Shown here: in pieces, positions 25,501 through 37,500 of the stretch
Position numbering within the stretch: the first letter of the stretch is position 1
Layout of the letters: the number at the start of each line of letters is the position of its first letter
From: Calliphora vicina
Taxonomy: Eukaryota; Arthropoda; Insecta; Diptera; Calliphoridae
Reading direction: 5' to 3'
DNA length: 64,000 bases
Assembly (NCBI RefSeq): GCF_958450345.1
Contig: NC_088780.1
Coordinates: 163,166,726 to 163,230,725 of the forward strand
Program-made: the position numbers and the translations under genes
Notes under the pieces: model-generated
Seen by the model: the letters and a program-made list of their open reading frames with translations, nothing else
What the model was told of the DNA's origin: nothing
Databases searched by the model: none

Positions 25501-28500
25501 TTTTTCGAATAAAAATATAGATGTATGTAAATAATAATAAATTAGATATAATCGATCAATAATAAAATCGAAAAAAATTTAATGGCTTTTTAAACCACTA
25601 TACAATTTTGATGTATTGTGGTTTCAGTAGTACAAATATGGTCCAAATTCTAAATTCTATGGAGAAGTTTTTTTAATTTTTTTTTTTTTTTTGTAAAATT
25701 GTGAATTTGTTTAGACGTTTCACCACATAATTTATGATAACTCAAAAAGGGTTAGTCCGATGTTATTAAAATAAACTTAGAAAAGTTTAAATTTGCATAA
25801 CCTTTAACCGTTTATATTGTTACGAAATTGTACTTGGAATTCAAATGTAACGATTTTAACGGCTGATTTAAAAGTAGCAGAATGCTTTCAAATAGCAGTG
25901 CTGTAATAGCAATCTGTAACATATCTGTGGGCATTATTAACATTGAATAAAAGCTTTCAGTTGACCATTGATCGTAAGTTGGCAACGCTGTTTGCTGCGA
26001 CCATATATTCGAATTCGAATATTCAGTTAAAGAACATTGTAGAAAGTACACCACAGATGGCGTATGTATTAGAAAGCTCTAGACAGTTAAAGAGCAATCT
26101 AGAATGCAGATGGCAGTGTTATAAATAGTGCCAGAGGTTGTAGTAGTTAGTGAGTTTATCAGAGACGCTTTTCGAATAAACTTCAACTGAGTGCCTTAAA
26201 GAGTGATGTGTTTTTCAAGTGAATTCGTGTACATTATAAAGTGTGTCTGTAGTTCTGAGAATTTATAAACGTGTATAAAATATAACATTGAGTGTCTATT
26301 TAATTCTGTTGTACATTTTAAATAAAGAGTTGTTACAATTTTCAAACTACTAAACGGCTTTTATTTGCAATCAAAAGTATCCGGTTTATTTAAAGGAAAT
26401 AAACCAACGTTTTGAAAAGGTTAAAACGTAACAATATATTGCATTTTAATCTGTTCAGAAGTTTCGGAGTTATAATAACAAATTGAAGCAAAAAATATAT
26501 TTTTTACGTGAAAATAGCAAATTTTTTTGTTTTAAAAAAATCATGAAAAATTGAAAACGTCAGAAATTGTTCAGATTTATTGCTTTATCGGAAAGCCACA
26601 TGTAATAGGAACAAAATGAGATATAGACCATAAAAATCGATGGATTATTATCGCTTCAAACGAATCAGATGCGTTCAGTACAGATTCCCTTACCAGATTT
26701 CAGCAGCTCTTAATAGATAGGACCCTTATACAGAGCAATACCGCCATCAATATTTGGTTTTGGTATCGATTCGGCTGGTTGGCCGGGCTTTACATACGAT
26801 CTCTTACACTTCGGGTTATAGTAATGGATCCATTTTCCATTGCAAGCAATGAATGACTCGTTGCAAAAATGATTTTCTTTTATAGCGTTCAAGTATCATT
26901 TCGGACATGCAAAATCGTCTTTCAGGGTATCTCGGCTTCAATTCGTATGGTACCCAATTTCCCTGCTTTTGGACGAGTCCAGCTGCTTGCAAAGGTCTTG
27001 AAATTGTTGCTTGAGCATGATTTTGCAAGCTCTTGTTGAGTTTTACAGCAATTTTCATGCCTCTAATTCTTGGTCTTCAAACTTTTTCGGCTGGCCTGGG
27101 CGATATTTTTCTTCGGTGTCAAAAACCCCACTTCTGAACCGAACAAAACATCTCTCGCCCGTTGAAACCGATGGAACACATTCACCATAAGCTTCATAGA
27201 GCAATCGGTTTGCTTCATCGGTACTTTTTTTTTTCGAATTAATGAAGTAAAGCAAAACTTCCCGCATTTCGAATGTTCAATAACTAAGTGAGAATAAATG
27301 ACTAAAAACTGTGTTCAAAACATACGCCATCTATTGTAAATCCCGTATTTTTAAGTCATATACCCAATAGAAATAAATTACTCGTCCTAATTTCATGACG
27401 ATCGGTTCACAATTAGTCATAGCTTAGTCATGAATAACAAATTATTGAAATTTTAAACTAAAACCGTTTTTGGATTTGTACTCAGTGTAGAGTATTATTT
27501 GATCGGACTTACCCAATTATACTTTCTTGCTTGTTAAAAATGGGGTTTAATCATAATCAGCCCAATTATGAATAAAAATTCCCCGGGAGTTTTTTCCCTT
27601 TTCTCATTTTTTCTATTCAAATTCAATTTTTTATTCATAATTGGGCTAAATAACTTTTTAAATTTACCAAAGGTTTTTATAAACAAAATTTTTTCCCTTT
27701 TCTCATTTTTCCTATTCAAATTCAATGGGAAAAAACTCCCGGGGAACAAACTCTCGCGGAATTTTTTATTCATAATTGGGCTGAATAACTTTTTAAATTT
27801 GCCAAAGGTTTTTATAAACAAAATTCTTCCCATGCAAAATTTGTTCTATTAAGCTTCTTTCTATACATAAATTTTATTATGAATATGGCCTTAAGACTAT
27901 AAACGTTTTTATTTGTAAATGACTGTATGTATATTTTTGTTCTAAACCAAATTTAATCAGCCATATTTATTTCATATGGTCAGCCTGTCAATTTATTGAA
28001 GAAGAAAAATACAAAAAACACCTTTTTCAGCATTTCTTTTTTTATTTCATTATGGAATTTCTTGTACATTTTACATATTAACACTTGTTCAATAAATGTT
28101 ATATTGTTTAGTTTATGTACATATGTATCTAACGTATGTAATCAATGCATTCTTTACGCGTGAGTGACAATGACATCAACAAATATTCATACATACAAGC
28201 AATCATAAAATAAAATTTAATTTAAACAAATTGGAGAAAAGAAGCAACAAAAACAAAAACTAAACTCAACAGACATTAGTAAACAACAAAAAAAGACTAC
28301 AAACTAATACTAACTCATCTACATATTACTACATACTCTTAGTACCGTTATTGTCTGCTCAAAGTTCTCAGTCAGCCAAATGTAGAGGGATTGACAGTTT
28401 TGTACATAGATATTATGTATGTTTAGATACTTTTTTATGTATGTAACTATATACGAATGTGTATAGAAATTTATAGTTCTATGTACAAATATGTTAAACT

Positions 28501-31500
28501 ATTTTTTATGTACAATAAAATAACGGTTTGAAATACCTACATATTGAAATAGAAAAAAATAAAGGTTACAACATATCATCGCAGTAAATTGATGGCTGAC
28601 AGTCAGCATATGTTTGAAGAAAAATATTTTTTTATTTTTAATATTGTAATGGGTTGGTTTGTTCTTTACACAAGGGCGGGCTGAAATGTTTCTACAGAAT
28701 TTCAGAAAGCTCTCTAAATATGTGATTCTTTTAGGGTTTTAGGATTTGTAAACTTTTTGAAGAAAGTATATCCAAGATAAAACTTTTGAATATACAGTGG
28801 TGGTCAAAACATATGCAACCAGCAAAAGAATTTTACAAAAGTTGTTTAAACTAGTTTAAGATGTAAACAAAAATATTCATTTGCTTATAATATTTTTTAA
28901 TTAATGCTTTAAAAATAAGAATATGAAATTTAATTCAGAATTTTTTGCATTGAAAAGAAAAAAAATTTATAAAACTACGTATGGGTTGATATTTCATTGG
29001 CCAAAACATATGCAACTAATTGCTTCTAAAACATTTCTGTCTATAAAACTTAATATTTCGTGGCAAATCCTATATTTTCAATGACGGCCTTACATCGGCA
29101 AGGCAGTGAAGCTATCAAATTGGCAATAAAATTTGCAGGAATAGCGTTCCAAGCATCTACCAATCCTTGAAACATAATATCTGAATTAGTGCAATTTTCG
29201 GGGTCGATTCTTTGATTAACGATTTCCCAAATGTTCTCAATGGGATTTAGATCTGGTAATTGTGGTGGCCATTCCATTACCGAAACACTTTCTTGTGCTA
29301 ACCACGATTTAACAACATGTGAAGAGTGCTTGGGGTCGTTATCGTGCTGAATAACTCATCGAAGAGGCTTATTATCCTCAGAATTTGGAGGCATTACTCT
29401 TTCCAAGATGTCTCCATAGATAAATCCATCCATTATTTCATTAATTTAGAGCGATGGGCCAACTCTAGCAGCAGAAAAACAACCCCAAACCATTACGTTG
29501 CATCCTGCATGCTTCACCGACGTTTTCCCTACGCGCAAAAACCTCTTATATCAAAACGTAATCAAAAGAAACGTTTGAAGTTTGCTATGGAGTATTTAAA
29601 TTGGCCAGAAAACAAATGGACGACTGTCCTATTTAGCGACGAATCCGAATTTAATATCATCGGAAGTGATTTCATGTGTTACGTAAGACGACCACTTAAC
29701 ACGCGGCTTCAAGCACGATACTATAAAAATACACTGAAACATGGAGGATGCAACGTAATGGTATGGGGGCAGTTTTTCTGCTGCTGGTGTTGGCCCATCG
29801 CTCTAAATTAATGAAATAATGGATGGATTTATCTATAGAGACATCTTGGAAAGAGTAATGCCTCCAAATTCTGAGGATAATAAGCCTCTTCCATGAGTTA
29901 TTCAGCACGATAACGACCCCAAGCACTCTTCACATGTTGTTAAATCGTGGTTAGCACAAGAAAGAGTTTCGGTAATGGAATGGCCACCACAATTACCAGA
30001 TCTAAATCCCATTGAGAACATTTGGGAAATCGTTAATCAAAGAATCGACCCCGAAAATTGCACTAATTCAGATATTATGTTTCAAGGATTGGTAGATGCT
30101 TGGAACGCTACTCCTGCAAATTTTATTGCCAATTTGATAGCTTCACTGCCTTGCCGATGTAAGGCCGTCATTGAAAATATAGGATTTGCCACGAAATATT
30201 AAGTTTTATAGATAGAAATGTTTTAAAAGCAATTAGTTGCATATGTTTTGGCCAATGAAATATCAACCCATACGTAGTTTTTTAAATTTTTTTTCTTTTC
30301 AATGCAAAAAATTCTGAATTAAATTTCATATTCTTATTTTTAAAGCATTAATTAAAAAATATTATAAGCAAATGAATATTTTTGTTTACATCTTAAACTA
30401 GTTTAAACAACTTTTGTAAAATTCTGTTGCCGGTTGCATATGTTTTGACCACCACTGTAAGTAGGTAATACTAAGTTTTCTGAACAGGTTTTTTATTGTT
30501 GTTAACCATTTGTGATTTCGGGGTCAGTGAACTATTTTTTCCAATGACGGATTAAAAGTAAATGCTGAAAAGTTCATAAATATGATACACTACACCGAGA
30601 AGATGATTATAAACAGTTTTCTTTTAACATTTATAGGGAGCTATGACTAATTATGGACCAATCGCCATAAAATTAGGTGGCATGTCTTCTGTTTATATGA
30701 AATGTATTGTATATGTAATTTTATTTGAATACCAACATTTTTAAGAAATACAGAGCACAGACCTGTGGTCTGTATTTTGTGCCATCGATATTTGGCTTTG
30801 GAGACGATTCGGCTGGTTGGCCGGACTTCACATACAATATCATAGGGCACTGCTACACGTTCAATATATATTGTGATGTTTGGATCGCGATCCATAGTAA
30901 TGGATCATCCATCAATACTGCATGCTACACGTTCAATAAATATGGCGATACTGAATGGCGGTCAATATATATTGAATGTGTATCAGTGCACTTACGCTTC
31001 GGGTTATTGTAATGGATCCATTTATCATCGCAAAAATTATTTTCTTTTATAGCGTTCAAGCACATGCAAAATCGTATTTCAAGGTTTATCGGCTTCTATT
31101 CATATGGTTCCCAATTTCCCTACTTTTGGATGAATCCTACTGAAGGAAAAGTTTTTAAATTGCTGATTGTGTAGCTCTTAATGATTTTTCAAACTCTTGT
31201 TGAGTTTTACAACAATCTTTAAGAAGTAATGCCTCAAATTCTTGGTCTACAAACTTTTTTGGCTGGCCTAGGATATCTTTGTCAAAATTACCACTTCTAA
31301 ACCGAACAAACCATCTATCGCACGTTGAATAATCTGTGTGTTTCAAAGGCACATTTTTCCAAGTTAAAGATGTAAAGCAAACTTATGAGGCTGTGTTGGC
31401 ACAAAATCGACATTTTCAAAGCAAGAAAAAAAGAGAATAAATGACAGATATGTACCCTTCAAAATGTTATTGAAAACAAAAACCGCGTTCGATTGATAAG

Positions 31501-34500
31501 CCGTCTATAGTAAATCCCGCATTTTTAAGTCGGACATCCCTATGGATCCATTTAGGAATTTCCATTTTTAAAAACTTATTCACCAAATTTAATGTTCGAG
31601 AAGTGACAAAGTATGTACGGTTATGTATTCGTATCTTGTAAATCTGAGCGAAAAAGTAATATTTCAATTTTAAAGTGCATTTATAATGCAATTTTCTAAA
31701 GGCTTGCATGGTGTTTATGCAAGCCCAGATTTTTTGGCCAAATGATAGGTCTCGTCTTTATCACATGTCTGTAATAAATCGTTCGATTTTTTTTTTTAAA
31801 CTTTTCAGATTAACTTCGTGCTATGACAAAATATATGTATACAGAAATTAAATAATAAATATTTGTGTTAGCTTTTTTAGCCGTTTTATATATGTACATA
31901 CTACATATTTTTTTTATAACATTGATAAATTAAAGTCGGTCATAGTCATACACCCATAAAACATGTTATAGTTTTCACCACGAAAGAGTTGGATTGGAGC
32001 ACACGAAGGGGGTCTTAAGAGAATGATGTTGTTGTTGTTTGTTGGCCATTCAGCCCAGCCAGCTAGAGTTTTATTTGTTTTTATTATTCTCACCAAATAT
32101 ATTCTTTTTATTAAATCATGACGTATTGTTTAAACAAAAACAAAAGTGATAATAATTATGCAATCACTGATATTTATTCTACATTTGAATTTATTTGTTG
32201 TGTGTATAAAATTTTAGCAATAAAAAAAACTCTGAAAATTTGGGAGTAGTTTAAGTATGTAGGTACTTAAAAATATTTCCTGTTAAAATTCTTTCTCTTT
32301 GAAATTATGTATAAAGAAAGGGCAAAAAACCAACTGTAATAACTCTTAAAATTTTTATTTTTTGTTAATCATTTGTAAAGTTTTGCTTTTGATTACATTT
32401 CTTTTACACACGCACATTACTACACTCAAAAAAAAAAAAAAACAGTGTCACAGACATACTCAGTCATCATGTCAACCAGTCAGTCATTCATTTATTTATT
32501 TTTGTTTCGAATTCTCCGTCCAAAATAGATTTACTATCTCTACGGCAAACAAACAAACAAACCAGCCAGCCAACTCTGTCTAAAGTGGTTCGTTCTTACA
32601 TGTGTGAATGTTTGTAAGTTAGTATGTATCAGTGTGCTTTTTTTGTTTTAATTGCGACACCGTGTCGACAACAAAAAGTCGGCTACGCTGATGATGTCAC
32701 TTGTTAGAGAACAAAAAAAGCAATAACAACTGAGTATTTTACTATACATAACAAACTCAAAATATAAACACGTACATTTCTATACACACTCTTTTTTACT
32801 AGATTAACAGAGTAAATTTTGTTGTTATTTCTCTAAAAACCTTTTTGCTGTTGTTGTTGTTTCCAACTTTCAATAGAAAAAAAATGGAGGTCACTTACAC
32901 GTGTATATGAGGTCAATTATGTTAATATAGTCATTTTAATTTTCGTTTTTTAACAGGAAACATTAACTACAGCAAAATTAAGAAGTATGGAGTAATTTAA
33001 AGCTTTAAACTGTGTTTTAAAGTAACAAAATAAGTAATTGAATGTTGTGATAAAAAAAATACATTTTTTTTGGTATAATTATCATCAGGTATGGAAATCA
33101 TCAAAATAATAAAGTAATACAACTTTTTCTACCTGCAGAGAGATAGCTTAAATATAAATTTGTATCTTTTTGAATCAATAGATGATACCTACTGTAATAT
33201 AAAAACTGTTGTAACTGTCAGCGTATGGATACATAACATCGTTTAATATGGTTCTGTATCCTAATACCTGTCATGCTATCTTTTATAATATGAATAGGGC
33301 CCACACCTTGCCCTGAAAAACATCCCCATACCATAATATTGCCACCGCCAAACTTTACAGTCTTATTTGTGTACTTTGGATCTAATCTTTTTCCCTTTGG
33401 TCGTCTTTCAAATGTTCTCCCATCACTGCCTCTTAAACTGTATTTGGATTCGTCGGAAAAGAGGACAGTATTCCATTTCTGTATCGACCAGTTTAAATTA
33501 TCCTATTAACTATTAACAACCTCTATTAACTACCTCTCGAGAAGTTATTTTTGGGGATTTCTTGAACTCTCTCGCTATTAAATTATATTGTCTAGGAGTA
33601 GTCTTACGAGGTCTTCCACTTAAATGTTGAGTTTTTACAGAACCGTTTTCACGAAATTTTTTTATAATTTTTGAAACTGCTTATTTATTTATTGAATATT
33701 TGTCCCAGATACTTTTTTGTTTTAAACCAGCTTTAAAATCGTTAATTATTTTATTTTTTAAGTCTTCACAAATCTTAACTTTAGTCATTTTCGTTAACTT
33801 TGAAAAAAAGAAATTATGCGAAAAACTTAAAAAAGAAATTGTGAAAAATTACCAGAATTTAAAAATTAAATAACTGTAAACAGGATGCTTTTTACATCGT
33901 TCTTTTAAATATTATTTTCGTTTTACACTTCTTTCTTGCAGAAGTTTAAAAGTTTCCATTGTTTGGTCAGTAGCGAAATAGTGAATATTTTTTAATTTTG
34001 TTCCCTTTTTTCAGAATATAATTAATTATGTTGTTTGTTTGTTGTAAAATACTAAAAAAAAAATTTTATTTTAAAAAAATATTTCAAATTTTGGGCTACA
34101 TATGGAATATTTGGAAAAGTTTCCATTGTTTTGTCAAGCACTGTATATGGGAGCTATGACTAATTATGGACCGATCATCATAAAATTAGGTGACATGAAT
34201 TCAGAATGTATTACAGTGGATAGAAACATTTCCAAAATTTTTAGAAATGTTGAACAAAAAAAAAATTAAGAAATTTTTATTTTTTATTATTTCATTAATG
34301 TATACTTTATTTTATTTACTTAAAAATTCTTAAAGCCTTAAAGTGTGTTTGGGGTCATTGTAGTGCTAACATCTCCAAACCAGGGGCTTAATTTTTGGGA
34401 ATTTTTTAAACTCTCTTGCTATTAAATTATCATGTGCCATTTACGGGTTTACAAAAACGGGTTTTCCCTTTTATGTTTGTAGTCCGATTTGGCATCATGC

Positions 34501-37500
34501 TACTATGATAAAAAGTCATGCTTTTGTGAAATGAAATCACGGAATATAGTTTTCAAAAAAGTTTCCATGGTATTGTCACTCACTGGTATAGCATTATCAT
34601 TCCAAAAATCTTAATTTTCCATTAAATATGGATAACGATAGAACTGAATTGTTTGAATTATGAAAGCCTTATTTATACGTTTGTTACTTACGCCAATTTA
34701 TTGCATAATGATTTTTGACAATTTACGCGGGTGTAAAAAATGCTTATTTTACTAAGTGTTTAATAGTTTTGATGAGGTCATTTACGTGTATTTGCATTTT
34801 AAACAAACAAATAAAACATCCGGCCGACTAACTCAAACCACCACTTGCTTTTCTACGTAATAAAATATTTAAGAATTTTCTACATTAACTCATAAAAATG
34901 CATTTAAAACACGGCCATAAAAATGTTCTAAGATTTTTTTTTGTTTTTTATTTAAATTAACTTCCAATTTAATTTTCATAAATCATTTATACTAAAAATA
35001 GAATAGAAATGTAAACTATTTTTAAATTTAAACAACAGATATAAAAAAAGAAAAACATTTGTTCCTAATCACTTCATTTTAAGCCCTTGAAGTTTTAAAC
35101 AAAAAGCCATAAAAAACAAAAAAGTTGTGTATATTTTTTCAAGATCATAATTCTTAAATGGCATTTAGGATTTCATAATCTCTATACAAAATGAAACAAA
35201 CATACGTTGGAAATATAATGAAGAAAACAAATATAAATAAATAACACAGATATTACAAAAATAGAACTGTTAATTGCTTTGGGAATCTTCCCCTCCCATT
35301 TAAACAAAAAAAATTAATGCAAAAAAACAAAAACAAAACAACTCCCAATGTCTGTCTACTAAATTGTACATTGTTTACAAGATCAAATACTTGAATACAT
35401 TTAAATTTAATACAATAACATGGAAACAACTTTTAGAACTTAACTCTGGCAAATAAACAGCAGTCAGTTTGGCAACACAACGCCTAAAATAGCAGGGAGA
35501 TAGTAGATACATAGATAATGGGTGTTTTTTTAAGCCTTATAGATCTTGAAATTGTAACAAAAAAGTCAATTTTAATCAAAAATCCTTTTTTTCGTTTGAA
35601 AGATCAATACATGGCATTAACATTTGAAAATTATTACGGACATGTGATCAACGCGGAAGTTCTTAATGAGGCGCAATCTGAACTTCCAATTTTGGGCCAC
35701 TTTATCGAACAATGTTGGCCCCTAAGGCCTCTTCTTTCTTTACAGCGGCGATATTCTCATCAGTACTCACATTCCTTCGACATGTTGGTGTTATTGGATC
35801 ATTTAGGGAGTATGTGATCGAATCGATGACTGATTTTCAATGTAAATTTGGATAATTTGGTAGCGTTGTTCAAGTGCCTGTCAATCTATTCATGAAGTGA
35901 GCACAGTATGACAGTTCGTTTGACAGTTAACCCTTTTGTAAGTTCCATCGGGCTTAAAAAAACACCCTTTAGAAAGAGAGTGATAGTACGTGCATACATT
36001 CAACTGATATTGTAAAAATAGAGAAGTAAAGTAAAGAGTTTCACTAGATTTAAGGCCTTTTTAATTATATATGCACAAAAAATAAAAAACAGAAAACAAA
36101 CTATCCAATTATGAACAAATAAATAAAAATTTGTGTGTGAGTGGTGGATGTATTTTTTCGTATTGTATTTATTATAGACATTCTAAAATAATTGTACAAC
36201 AATAACAACAAAAACGGCAGCAACAAAAAAAAGCCACAAGTAATTAGTTGAACTTTACTAATTGAATAAACAACAACTACAATTACAGATACAGAAACAG
36301 AAACATGTGTAGAAAAGAAATGCTGATTGGGTTGGTTGGACAACACAGTCATCGTCATCAACATCATCATCGTCATCAATGTTGTTAATTTGGCTTAAAT
36401 TTTTTGTTGTGGTATTTAACGATTTCTCTCCAATATCAAATTACATCGTTTCATAATTTGTAATGAATTTGTAATTCTTTGCAACATGACAATCATCAGC
36501 TTTCTCGGTTTTTTAACAAACTATTTGTTTCAAATGGTAATAGATTTTATTATTGGATGTATGACTTAAAAATTGGGGATTTACAATAGATGACGTATCT
36601 TTTGAAAGCATGAAAATTGTTGTCAAACTCAACAAGAGCTTGCAAAAAAGCAGCAGGATTCACCCAATAGCAGAAAAATTGGGTACCATACAAATTGAAG
36701 CCGAGAGACCTTGAAAGATGATTTTGCATGTCTGAAATGATGCTTGAACGCTATAAAACAAAAAAAAATTCACCCAATCTTTGAAAAATGGATGCATTAC
36801 GATAACCTGAAGCATAAGAGATCGTATGTGAAGCCCGGCCAACCAGCCTGAACGATACCAAAGCCAAATATCCATTGCCCAGGTTGGTTTACGTGGTAGT
36901 TTACAACGTGCGAAGTAGAGTCGAAGGGACTCCGTTTTGATAAGGGAGGTAGTGCTCTGTATTTAGGTTAGGTTCCATGGGCATCCACTCTTCAAGCAGC
37001 TCACTTGGGTCCATTCAAAACTGATCCCATTGTGATACCCAAGGGGTAAACAGCAGGGTACTTATTATACGTCCGTTGTCTCCAGGCTAAACCAACCACA
37101 TTCTCTGATGAAGGAGTAGATTCGTTAAGACTCATCCTTGAAAGCTCATCTAAACATGAGAGGAATGGAATTCCGAGAATACGTTCCCTCAGGTTCATTA
37201 GAGCCGGGCATTGACAGAATTGGTGGGACACCGTCTCCTCCTCTTCTTTATTATGACAGCTCCTACAGTAGTCATTGTATCGTAGGCCCAATCTTCTAGC
37301 ATGTGTCCCAATTATGTCTCATGTAATAAAGGAGACAATTAGCCTAATTTGCTCACGACGAAATTCCATAAATAGATTCGTTCTGCTGGCATCATCGTTT
37401 TAGCACAAGATGACTCGTTTGTCAACCTGCTTTGTGCAGACCCATAAAGTATCAAAAAAGGGGTCGATCACTTTCATCATCCATCATCGCACCCCTTTTG

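Noticed and set aside
27534..27852. Overlapping 94- and 99-codon frames on both strands
   Set aside because: Both are translations of a palindromic MITE duplication.
29326..29926. Paired plus and minus frames beginning with the same MLGVVIVLNNS residues
   Set aside because: They are mirror translations of the two foldback arms in the wrong frame of the transposase.
36965..36975. Two TTAGG units resembling the ancestral insect telomere repeat
   Set aside because: They are the tail of a LINE fragment with a target duplication, and Diptera lack TTAGG telomeres.
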